A stretch of DNA of 64,000 nt from Dermanyssus gallinae. Lineage: Eukaryota; Arthropoda; Arachnida; Mesostigmata; Dermanyssidae. Position 1 is the first letter of the stretch; each line of letters begins with the position of its first letter. This document shows positions 55,146 through 64,000 of this stretch, in pieces. The position numbers and the translations under genes are program-made. The stretch lies in assembly GCA_003439945.1 (NCBI GenBank), contig QVRM01005493.1:130001-194000 (forward strand), in the 5' to 3' direction. The notes beneath the pieces are model-generated. The model did not search any database, was not told the DNA's origin, and saw nothing but the letters and a program-made list of their open reading frames with translations.

Positions 55146-55494
55146 TTACACAAAGTAAGTGTCCAAAGTGAGCAAAGTTTCATAATGGCCGCGTTACCTT
55201 GTATACCGCGAAAATGGAACTCTCGCAAAACCCGTCTTAGTCTATTTATCCGGCGCCAGCCCACCTCTCCACCACCACTAGTTCCTGTTACTTGTACAGA
55301 ATGATTGGGCTTTCCGGAAATCAATGTCCGTTGGTGAGCTCCACTCTATGCTCGGGCGGACTCGGGTGGAATCAAGCGTGCGATCTTAACAAGCGTCGCT
55401 TGCTATTGTTATGTTCTGACATAGTTCGGTCCGAATTAGTTCCTATAAAACGTATGTAGGTGCGATAGCGCTATTTTTTGCCAGTGAGATAACA

Positions 55495-55634
55495 ATGGCA
55501 CCTACGAAGGTTAATTTGCGTGAAATTGTGCGGGTTCCCTATCACTCCCTTGTAATAGAGATATTTGGCATTCGACGAGATCGCACACATGATGCATTCG
55601 TCGCACGAATCAGCTCATTAGCACCTGGCCAGTC
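55495..55634 (+). CDS. Candidate first coding exon, unknown gene
   Basis: An ATG in strong context (AACAATGG) at 55495 opens a frame starting MAPTKVNLREIVRVPYHSLV and continuing IEIFGIRRDRTHDAFVARIS. A consensus splice donor GTGAGT sits at 55635-55640, where the frame would otherwise hit a stop. A TATAAAA lies 45 bp upstream at 55444-55450. No family is recognised and no signal peptide is seen. The exon ends in phase 2 and is compatible with the acceptor exon at 57308. A chance open frame of 47 codons remains quite possible. Confidence 0.25.
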
Positions 55635-57307
55635 GTGAGTACTTGAAAAACGCGCCGATATATGGGTGCTGCACAGGTTCAAAACGTAGCCTGTATGCTA
55701 AGAAGAGTAGGCTATGTGCTGTGGCATTGCGGAGATGCGGTGTTGCACTATGGGCTTCGGTGGAGCAAAGAAATTACTAATAGTGAGAAGTGCTGTCAAT
55801 AGCTGGAACGTTTAAAACAGATCGTCTCCGAAAGTGACCTATTTTATAGCTCGGCTCTGCTCCCTCCAGAACTGAACGGTTAAAAGCTTTGAAAATATCA
55901 AACAGCACATTGATCACTTTGTTTGCCTTTTAAAACGAGAAAGTTTATAACGAAAGCAGTTTGGACGAAGATTATCGAAGATTTGGTGTATGTATAGATT
56001 GACTGAAGTGATATCGCATACAATCGCCTTCTAAATTTGGTCTACGTAATGAGACAGCACTTTTTTAAAGAGCTAATACAATTATGTTTTGCCTTAATTC
56101 CTATTCAGCAAACCCGATTTTCTGTGAGTTTCTCCTGTTTACGACGGTAACATGATTTGAAAGGCAAGAGAATTGATATATTTGCTGAGATAAAAGAGTA
56201 GTAAATCATTTCGGCGACGAGGAATAACCGTGAAGTGGACAACATTTGAGGATGAATACATACTCCTCGCTTACCAACGCCAGTTCCGGAACGTCTTGAG
56301 CAGCCCGCGTATACATGGACCAGATTTAGCCTTTGAATATGATTAACCAACAATAAGTTCACCAAGTGATATGACCGACAAGGTACGTACTCATGTGCTC
56401 TTTGGCGTTCACCTTGAACTATAGATAAGCCCGGCTGGCCCGCCGAGGTCCTTAAGGCGCGCGTCTCCGATCTCGCACGATGAGAGAAGGTTTATATCTA
56501 TAACAACGTAACGGAACTGGAACAACACGACACACGCGCCGTTTACGTGCCGTGATCGCTTTTGTCGCCGACCGCTTGAAAAACTGGTTATCTTCCGACA
56601 CAACAAATCGTTGACTTACGACATTTTCACACACGACATCAGGTGTAGCGTGAACTCAACAAATTACAATTTTTCACTGTACAATTGCAGTTTTTATCAA
56701 TGGTTTTACAACGATTGTTTTCACCGTAACAATCTCACACCAAGAAATCGATACCGAGAAGCAGTCCGACTGAGTTCACTGTAGGGGGACTGAATCGAAT
56801 TGCCCCGTCTGCGTTTTTGCAAAGCGCTTTTTTGTGCCGTCGGGACAGACTGGCTGGAAATACAGGCTACAAAGGGGTACCGAAGTCTAGCCGAAGTAGA
56901 GTGCCTCTCAGAGTGCCGTTAAAACGTTCTCAGAACTAGCTTTCTTAGCAGTAGGGAGATTTCCTAAGTTTTTGTTAGGCTGTCTACTAGAGGGCGCTTG
57001 TAGCAGAAGAGGGTAGTTGTTCATTGTAAATATGACCATATTAAATATGCTCGTTGGTGGCGGCGTGGACAGAATAGCTGGTGCGCTATGATCTGAATGC
57101 TTTCCGGTTTCTGGTGTGCTCTATCGCAAGTTCTACTGGACGCCTGAATTGCTGCCTAAAAGATCCTCTTTTTTTGTAGGAAATATTGTGCGCTCAAAAG
57201 TTCAGCATATGCTCACGGTGACTAGTCGGAGCGTTTGGAGAGCGTGCTTGAAGCAAACAGGTCCATCATTTCAAGAACCAATAGAAAAATGTTGAATTTT
57301 TTTCTAG

Positions 57308-57467
57308 GTCTGTAGACAGGCAGTGTCTCGCATTAGATGATGAAAACGTGCACTTTGTTTCTTGCCTACTTCAACAAGGACCCGAGCTCTGCTGGTTCGA
57401 TGATTCAAGCTTCAACTGTGACACTATATTCAACGCATGTATTTTTTGTAAGCAGAAAATTAATTAA
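57308..57467 (+). CDS. Candidate downstream exon, Cys-containing
   Basis: A pyrimidine tract and acceptor (TTTTTTTCTAG, ending 57307) precede a frame encoding SVDRQCLALDDENVHFVSCL, then QQGPELCWFDDSSFNCDTIF, then NACIFCKQKIN and a stop. The first base completes the Ser codon left open at 55634, so the two exons join in phase across an intron of about 1.67 kb. Six Cys in 52 residues suggest a small disulfide-bonded segment, but no family is recognised. A weak donor (GTAAGC at 57448) may end it earlier. Confidence 0.22.
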
Positions 57468-57604
57468 ATCGTTCACAATGTATTGATAGGACAAAGCCAG
57501 ACGACTATTACAGATTTCGCCGCGAGCGACTGGCTCGCACGTGTCTGCATCTCGTGCATAGGAACTAGGCTCTCGTTCACCAGAACAGATGACGACTCTG
57601 CATG

Positions 57605-57757
57605 CATATAGATTTTCCGACCCTCAGTCAACATTTAACGTCCACGGGACTGTTATCGTATTGCTTCGTATGACGGCCCAAATAAATACAAATGTGCAAT
57701 GATAGGGCTTGGACCCGTGCTGCACCTATGTGTGTCCTCCGGCCGCGAGGCGCACTT
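57605..57757 (-). mobile_element. SINE-1, diverged copy
   Basis: It matches the other copies from the 3' end (GACCCTCAGTCAACATTTAA on the plus strand) through the B box region (GGCTTGGACCC, two changes) to GCGAGGCGCAC, where the head stops short. No TSD was found. It is more diverged than the copies at 27.9 and 43.9 kb. Confidence 0.8.
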
Positions 57758-57876
57758 GGGAACTTATCGAACACCTACTGTACTTCCCTTATCATTATTG
57801 TTTATTATCATTTAGATACTGTATTGTGGGGTTATGTATTGTAGAAGTTTCAAAATATTTTAATTTTGGAAAAAAG

Positions 57877-57897
57877 TATATATATATATATATATAT
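57877..57897. repeat. (TA)n microsatellite
   Basis: About ten TA units. Confidence 0.85.
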
Positions 57898-58215
57898 TGT
57901 CGACTATCTTGTCAGCCGTAAGCTCTTGTCTATGTCGTTCGTGTCTTGAATTACCGTACTTCCTACGCCACGAGAAGAAAACACAAGCATTTTGCCTTAA
58001 ATAGCTTCCGTCTTTCTGGCGGTTGACTGTACGTCCGACTGAGCTCGTTCAGCTCGTACTGGACGTACAACTGAGTTCGTTCAGTGGTGTTCGTTGGGGT
58101 TTGCCGTGCGAACTGAAAGCGGTGGCCGTTGGTTGCCCGCGCAAATGAATGGATTTCAAATCAAGCAACTCAATAACGGAGGCAAATACGGCTCTCATTG
58201 TAGAAATGCAACACA

Positions 58216-58216
58216 C

Positions 58217-58255
<39 letters not shown>
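58216..58255. repeat. (TA)n microsatellite
   Basis: TA tract with one TTTATA interruption. Confidence 0.9.
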
Positions 58256-58258
<3 letters not shown>

Positions 58259-58617
58259 ACTTAAAAATGATACATCTAAGATATGAGGTAAATTTAAAGG
58301 TTTCTAAATAAATTTTAAAATGACAAATTGTATGTAACAAAATTGTTTAATATATATATAGAGAGAGAGAGTCCCAACCCAGTTTACCCACATTTAATGG
58401 GGTTGCATATCTTGGTTAGGATTGACAGTAAAATCAAAAACATTATTTTGCTAGCCGACGTTGTTTATCGTTCAGAACATAGTATGTATCGGACAATACG
58501 TTCTCTTGCAGTTGCATAGTTTGCAAATAAGAAGAGAGCGTAAGAGCGTTTCCGCTCCCCCAATCAATTGGAAAAAATTGCATTGTAAAAGAAATTGCAA
58601 GCTTCTTAAGTACGGCC

Positions 58618-58959
58618 AAATTGAAAACTAACATATTCACACAAATACGCATTTCATAAAGATCAGTTTGTTACCAAATCTATAGCAATGCGAGCTGAGG
58701 TTACGGCAAAATTAAGATTTTTCGGAGGGCATGTTGAGATTAGGTGCATGTAAAATGACTGTGTGGTGACGTTCACCGACCGCCGACGTCTCGCGCGACA
58801 GCCGCAACGTCACCTCACAATCATGTACGCATGCACTCAATCTCGACATGCCCTCCGAAAAATCTGAATTGCTCTGTAACCACGGCTCGCATTGCCTCAG
58901 ATTTGGTACCAAAATGATCGACATGAATGCTTGTTTGTCTGAGTATATATAATATTTTG
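58618..58959. mobile_element. Foldback element with about 155-bp imperfect arms
   Basis: The left arm (58618-58773) and right arm (58806-58959) are inverted copies around a 32-bp GC-rich centre. The inner parts are closest: ATTTTTCGGAGGGCATGTTG against ATTTTTCGGAGGGCATGTCG after inversion, also TTACCAAATCT and GCAATGCGAGC in both arms. The outer 40 bp are more diverged. No coding sequence is present. It is likely a non-autonomous DNA element; an inverted duplication of some other origin is the alternative. Confidence 0.75.
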
Positions 58960-58973
58960 ATAGCTGGTTAGCT

Positions 58974-58976
<3 letters not shown>

Positions 58977-59059
<83 letters not shown>
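58977..59059. repeat. (TA)n microsatellite
   Basis: More than 40 uninterrupted TA units. Confidence 0.95.
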
Positions 59060-59062
<3 letters not shown>

Positions 59063-59069
59063 GTAGTTT

Positions 59070-59460
59070 AAAACCGCTATAAATGCTGCATTTACACGGA
59101 TGTCATTTCGGAATTTAATATCATTTACTTCACCGATGTTAATCATGAAACCCTAAAATGAAGAGGTAAAGATGAACGGCGCGCGCATTAAGAGGCAGGA
59201 TACGCAAGTTAATGGCTACAACTTCTCTGAGAATACTTTGCCCTTGTGTTATGTGATATATATATATATATATATATATGCAATTGTTTTAAGCTAGTAA
59301 GAAGGTTATTTCTAAATGTAATTATCATTTCTTCACCGATGCTCATTATGTAAACTAGGATGAAGGGGCAAAGAAGAATGGTGCGCGAACGGAGGTCGGT
59401 ATAGGTAACTAAATGATTATAACTTTAACTCGCTTTTGGTACATTGTCCAGCGTTCTGTT
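59070..59460 (+). repeat. Two diverged direct copies of a 150-200 bp repeat
   Basis: 59095-59250 and 59310-59450 share TATCATTT, CTTCACCGATG, an ATCATGAAA/ATTATGTAAA stretch, GAAG(A/G)GG(T/C)AAAGA, GCGCG and a closing CTTTG region. A (TA)n tract separates them (59256-59279). Confidence 0.6.
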
Positions 59461-60579
59461 AAATTCGTTAACTGGAGTCGAATTGAAATTCTTGCGCACT
59501 TTTTAAGTAAACCTTGCGAAAGGCACGGGTTTGACTATTCCTCTCGATTTCGCTGTAACCCCTGAACTTGTTGTTACGAGCTACTACTCCATATATGTCA
59601 ACTCTAGATGTCTTACTGGGGAGTGTCTTTATAGCGGGTAGCGCGCTAATGCGTTACGCCTATCTACGCTTGCCAAAGTCTTGCACTGTTCTTGCTAAGA
59701 TTAGCAGCGGTGAGTACGGCTAACGAGAGAAAATATTACCCATTTGCCCGTGGAAGTACACGCCGTTGATCCCTATAATCCGCCCCCGTCCAGGAGGGCA
59801 CCTCTTGCTCTCTCGTCCAGCGTCAGCTAACTCTTTTGGTAGGTACATCGCAGTCCATAAGATCGCCCTTAAGCCTTTCACAAGGCGAGATTGGCTAAGC
59901 GAGCATAAACATGATGAGAACACTATGGACAATCTATCTCGCTAGCTATCACGGGTTCAACCGGATATAGGCCGAGATCAGTGCGGGGCAGCCGTTGGTC
60001 CTAGAAAAGCTTCCACACGAAATAACAGCAGGAGAAGGACGATGAGTGCAGGTGTTTGGCCTTGAACCGCCAAGACTGATGAACGCTTACATCATTCCTT
60101 TCTTAACTGTGGGAAAGTGTTGTCGCATGTTTCATAGCTAAATCGGTGGCTAGGTAGGCTTTGTTCGGCGATATGGACCTGGTGTAATTCGGTACATGTA
60201 TGCGACTTCTTCTTCCACCATCATCGCTGCTCCACAATCACAGTCATGCTATACGTTTCCTAATTTCCTACCGAGCTGAAGCACATACTGGGGAAGCGCA
60301 ACAGCTAAACCAAACATTCAAAATGCCGACAGTCCGGCCGACGGCAGCGTCGCTTTGTTCGCGGCGATTTGGCCATATTGCCCTAGGCTTAGCAACTAGG
60401 GCCCGCTTTTGCAGCCGGCGGCGTCGTATCGGTATCGGTACCGCCGTAGCGGTAACAGAAACAGCGGTGAAACCAGTGAAAGCAGCAGAAACGGCTCGGG
60501 CGCATTGCCGTGTCTGGAGCTGTGGGTTGATTCCACTCGCTGGCATTCGGCAATGTCGTACGTGCCCTCCGGGGGGTGA

Positions 60580-60840
60580 ATGGCCCGGCCCATGGTACGA
60601 CACTACCGAATAGCTGCCCATACGCACTCTCTCTTCCCCACCTCTCGTCGGCGTTTGCCCCACCAACCGTCACCAGGTTTTTCCGCCAAGAATTCCTGCG
60701 CGGTGGTGACGGCAGAAGACAGCCTTCAGATGTCCACCGTTCGCAGCGCTTCTGGCGACGACCCGATGCTCACCGGCGCGTACGCGTCGATCCCTATCGC
60801 CAACGATGAATCACGACGAGTGAATGGCCCCGACAGATGA
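60580..60840 (+). CDS. Candidate GC-rich exon, unknown
   Basis: An 86-codon frame from 60580. The last 36 codons from an internal ATG at 60730 use GC-ending codons and read MSTVRSASGDDPMLTGAYAS, then IPIANDESRRVNGPDR and a stop. The region 60300-60840 is rich in CpG, unlike its surroundings, as near a promoter or first exon. Competing open frames on both strands of this GC-rich DNA weaken the case. No domain is recognised. Confidence 0.2.
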   Translation: MARPMVRHYRIAAHTHSLFPTSRRRLPHQPSPGFSAKNSCAVVTAEDSLQMSTVRSASGDDPMLTGAYASIPIANDESRRVNGPDR

Positions 60841-60999
60841 TGTCTGCCTTCTCAGGTTCAAAGCAACATCCTGCATACCGTGTGGTATTTGTATGTCGCC
60901 CACAGTAACGATGATGACCCGAGGGATCCGACGTAGTTCGAGTAGCTAAGGAACTTTGGCGGGTGGCGGGACAGCCAAGGAATGCCGTTCAAACACCTT

Positions 61000-61105
61000 C
61001 CTGTTGTTGTTGTTGTTGGTGGTGGTGGTAGTGGTGTTGTTGTTGTTGTTGTTGTTGTTGTTGCTGGTGTTGGTGTTGTTGTTGTTGTTATTGTTGTAGC
61101 AATTA
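61000..61105 (+). repeat. (TTG/TGG)n tract
   Basis: TTG units with a TGG-rich interior on the plus strand. Confidence 0.9.
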
Positions 61106-61569
61106 GACGGAGATCGAAGGCCAACCTTTGAAAAGAAAAACAAAACACGAAGCGCAAAAAAGGACTTCCATTTTCAACGAAAGTCAAATACAAATCGTTC
61201 CTAGAAAAATAGAAATGGCTGTAACATATATTCAACAATTTGAACAAAATGTTATAGTAGTTGAAGCAGTTGTTGTTGTTGTGAGGTTAGTTGAGGCGCG
61301 CGCTGCATAAAATTATAGCGGTCGTCTGCCAAACAGAGTGGTAGCAAGAGGGGTTAGAGGAATCGTGGATCCGAGGTGACGGCATCGAAGCGTCCATCTT
61401 CTCTCATCATCTCCGTGACGAAGAGATCGAAGGTGCACCTAGTGCACCTATCCCATAGAGTACGTAGAAGAAGACAAAAGACAGAGAGAGGGAGAGCGAA
61501 AGAGAGACAATTAGAGAGACAAACGAAACAATTACCTGCCTCTGATAAAATCGCCGACCTAGTTGCTCC

Positions 61570-61700
61570 TTCTGCGCGCCGTAGCCGCTCTATCGCTCAT
61601 GCCCGTGAGGAAGTCCTGCCCGCCCCCTGGCGCGAAGGTCCGGGTCCATCCAGTCTCTCATAGTTCCGAGCACTGAGGTCGCCTTTTGTAACCTTTGTAA
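61570..61700 (-). mobile_element. Family C LINE, extreme 3' coding end
   Basis: The minus strand reads TSVLGTMRDWMDPDLRARGR and then AGLPHGHER, followed by a stop. The 51.7 kb copy reads ISVLGTMKDWMNPRLRVRGR, ARLPLGHE, stop. The upstream domain is absent, as expected for a 5'-truncated insertion. Confidence 0.7.
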
Positions 61701-62572
61701 TTGAAAGTGAAATCGGCAGCAATTATAATAACAAGCAGCGATAAGGAATATCAGTCGTTAATGCTGCCACCGCCATTGCAACGGGAAATAGGAGAAGCAG
61801 CAAAAATTGGCGGCAACAAGAAAAAAAATAAAACGCTACAACAGTGCCAAATAGAGATCACAATACATCCAATTACGAAGGCGATGACAGCAGAATAAAA
61901 GACGACGCGGACATATTACCGGTGGCATATTACCGAGAAGGCAATATGCCGCCGATAAACGTGCCTACGCCGAAAGTAGTGTTCAACAATATTCGTCTTG
62001 TTCTTCCTATATGTTTGTAGAGTCGCCGTCGGCGTTTCGATAATTAGGTAATTAGCTGAATATCGATACGTACAATAGGATAGTAATTGCGCACGGAATT
62101 GAGCCTTCTTTCATACAGCCGTCATCAAAATACACTTCCAAACTTTGCCGGAGACGGAAATATACACCAGATCCGACACTAACGAGACGAGATCCACTGA
62201 AGCTAAAAAAGAGTGCTACTGACAGCAATTTTGACAAGTTTCTGTGTATCCGTCTGTCAGTCTGGCTATCTTGTTGTCTTGTTGTCTGGACACACTACTC
62301 GACGACAGGGTTGTACGGCGATAAGGAGGACACAACGTACGGTCTCTTATTGGTACTGTACACAGATATATTCTCAAAGAGATAGTTACACCGCAATTAC
62401 GTTTAAAGGAAACGGAACATAGTGAACCCTTTGCAACTAGGCCACTGTGCCTTTGATTTTACTGCTACCGTTAATGCGCTTATCGTAGTACTACTACTAC
62501 TAATACTGTTGTCACTTCAGCAATTGCTGCAGCTGATCGACGACGTTAGGCCTCTCCTCGTCATTCTCTAGC

Positions 62573-62619
62573 GAGCTTTGCAAGCTAGTAAACGTCATAG
62601 GTTATAACGCTGGCGTTAA

Positions 62620-62650
<31 letters not shown>

Positions 62651-62698
62651 TATAACGCTAGCGTTATAACCTATGACGTTTACTAGCTTGCAAAGCTC
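62573..62698. mobile_element. Foldback with 46-bp arms, 45 of 46 matching
   Basis: The arms 62573-62618 and 62653-62698 are inverted copies with one mismatch, around a 34-bp AT loop. The inner arm ends are themselves palindromic (TAACGCTAGCGTTA). A (TA)n tract follows at 62703-62737. The near identity points to recent origin or gene conversion. Confidence 0.9.
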
Positions 62699-62699
62699 G

Positions 62700-62702
<3 letters not shown>

Positions 62703-62737
<35 letters not shown>
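62703..62737. repeat. (TA)n microsatellite
   Basis: About 17 TA units next to the foldback. Confidence 0.9.
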
Positions 62738-63145
62738 CAAAACCATTGCATTGTGGGGAGGCAATGCTTTCCGACCTGTTTGACACTGGATAGCTAGGAG
62801 GCCACTACTCGGGTAGTAATTACCGCTTGTTATGTGGAGGTCCACCTGGACACGGCTTTGAGTGTCGCGCACTGACGAGTCGCGCTAACTTAAACACTCT
62901 GCGCAAAGCTCAACGCGTGGAGGCTCTTTAGGCATGTTCAGAGCTCATGGGACAGTAGGCACTTCCTGTGTTCCATGTTTGCTGCCACAACCCCGTGGGA
63001 CTGGGAAAGCCGGACAGTTTCGGCCGCTAGTTGGGTGCAGGAGCGCCCCGCGCAATCTAAACCAGTGGCTAAACGGGCAACGTCTTAACGGACAACAACC
63101 TCTCAGACGCTGTAGTCAGACTCACAAACTTGCCCGATTGCCCAT

Positions 63146-63159
63146 GGGGGGGGGGGGGG
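63146..63159 (+). repeat. G14 homopolymer
   Basis: Fourteen consecutive G. Confidence 0.95.
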
Positions 63160-63309
63160 CTAAGGGTATGGGACTCACCCACCCCCTAGCCGAACAACCG
63201 CTCTGCTTGCCGCCCCGCGACACGTTCACCGCTGTAGTCGATAGCCTACTGGTCTGTCATACGGGTCACTAGTCAGGGGGTCGATGTTTACTTTCGAGTA
63301 TACTTATAG

Positions 63310-63525
63310 GGGGTGGATGGTAAGCACCATCTCTTTTTTAAGAATCTGTGCTCCCCGTTTTTTTTCCGATTACGGTCGATTTTTAATTCACTCAAGCGGC
63401 ATTCACATTGTTTAAATTGGGAACCATGAAAACCAATTTAGGAGTGGCCGATCTGGGTCTCGAACCCAGGCCTCACACGCTTGTAGACGCTTACCATACG
63501 ATACGACCAGCAATAGCTCCCGCCA
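63310..63525 (-). mobile_element. SINE-2, tRNA-derived
   Basis: It aligns with 18182-18395. Shared blocks on the plus strand are CACCATCTCTTTTT, ATCTGTGCT(C/T)CCCGTTTT, CCATGAAAACCAATTTA and AGTGGCC. The minus-strand B box GGGTTCGAGACC is at 63458-63469, with a head of about 55 bases beyond it. No TSD was found. Confidence 0.65.
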
Positions 63526-63885
63526 CCAACCGGTCCCGCCCGCCATCACCACCACCACCATCATCACGTGCGCGTCACATGTGCGCGCACAATTGCACGC
63601 CTTCCAGTGGCCAATGGCGCGAAAATCCACTCCTCGTCTTTCAGCCCTCCAACCCATCAGCGGTTGTCAGCAGCGGCAGCGGCGGCGGCGCCGTCGTCGT
63701 TGTTTCCCTGGATCTTTTCGCCGAATTTCCACCCCACACTTTCTCTCCCGCTTTGGTGTTCGCCTCCCTCTCGCGCGCTCTCTCTCTCTTGCGCGCGCGC
63801 GCTTTTCCGTAATTACCCTTTCCATTGCTCTCATCAATTTCGTTTCGTTCACACTGTTGTGTCATCTCGTCGTTGCAATACGTCG

Positions 63886-63932
63886 TGGTCGCAACAACAA
63901 CAACAACAACAACAACAAAAACAACAACGACA
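63886..63932 (+). repeat. (CAA)n tract
   Basis: About twelve CAA units with one CAAAAACAAC break. Confidence 0.95.
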
Positions 63933-64000
63933 TAGAAGCCGTACGGGTGAATGAACGACGCAGTGGATAAGCACGAATTAGTAGCAGCAAACTACAACTA

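Overview
The window looks like a stretch of animal (metazoan) nuclear DNA, most likely arthropod. There are no operons and no dense tiling of long ORFs. Instead it holds decayed non-LTR retrotransposons (LINEs), tRNA-derived SINEs, an internally deleted mariner, foldback elements, many (TA)n microsatellites and long CAA/TTG-type triplet tracts. R1-like LINEs with arthropod-style architecture are the most abundant class, which suggests an arthropod. A chelicerate such as a mite is possible, but that is a guess. No complete host gene can be called. I saw no rRNA gene, no CRISPR array and no convincing functional tRNA gene.

For reference I name the repeat families as follows. Family A is an R1-like LINE (about 1.15-1.81 kb, 4.38-10.69 kb, 18.4-19.1 kb, 29.5-29.9 kb, 35.0-35.5 kb). 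Family B is a LINE of unresolved clade with RT motifs GTPQGDPLSC and YADDIVVAH (10.7-11.96, 16.4-16.9, 23.56-23.72, 45.5-46.7 kb). Family C is a LINE whose C-terminus carries a Cys/His knuckle and a PD-(D/E)XK-like domain (12.9-13.4, 21.36-21.98, 43.25-44.44, 44.48-45.26, 50.96-51.75, 61.57-61.70 kb). Family D is a CR1/Jockey-like LINE (24.4-26.5 kb). Family E is a LINE with a C-terminal RNase H (4.75-7.30 kb). SINE-1 has five copies and SINE-2 has two.

Layout: 0-3.1 kb holds a near-perfect palindrome, a family A 3' end and two SINE-1 copies. From 4.4 to 10.7 kb lies a nearly full-length but dead family A element on the minus strand (ORF1 knuckles, endonuclease, RT), split by a 2.5 kb family E insertion. 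A family B copy follows directly. 12.9-21.9 kb holds family C, mariner, family B, SINE-2 and family A remnants. 22-24.4 kb is mostly unassigned, and 24.4-26.5 kb is family D. 27.9-35.5 kb has a SINE-1 with a clean target-site duplication, two family A fragments and a long AT-rich gene-free stretch. 36-41 kb and 48.5-54 kb are rich in triplet repeats and CpG and may include 5' parts of host genes. 43.2-46.7 kb is a cluster of family C, SINE-1 and family B. 55-64 kb has weak host-exon candidates, two striking foldbacks, and SINE copies.

The mobile elements work as autonomous/non-autonomous sets. The LINEs once encoded endonuclease, RT and RNase H activities, and the SINEs would have borrowed such machinery. 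All the copies seen here carry frameshifts, stops, deletions or lost catalytic residues, so the window reads as a repeat graveyard. The nesting order gives some relative timing.
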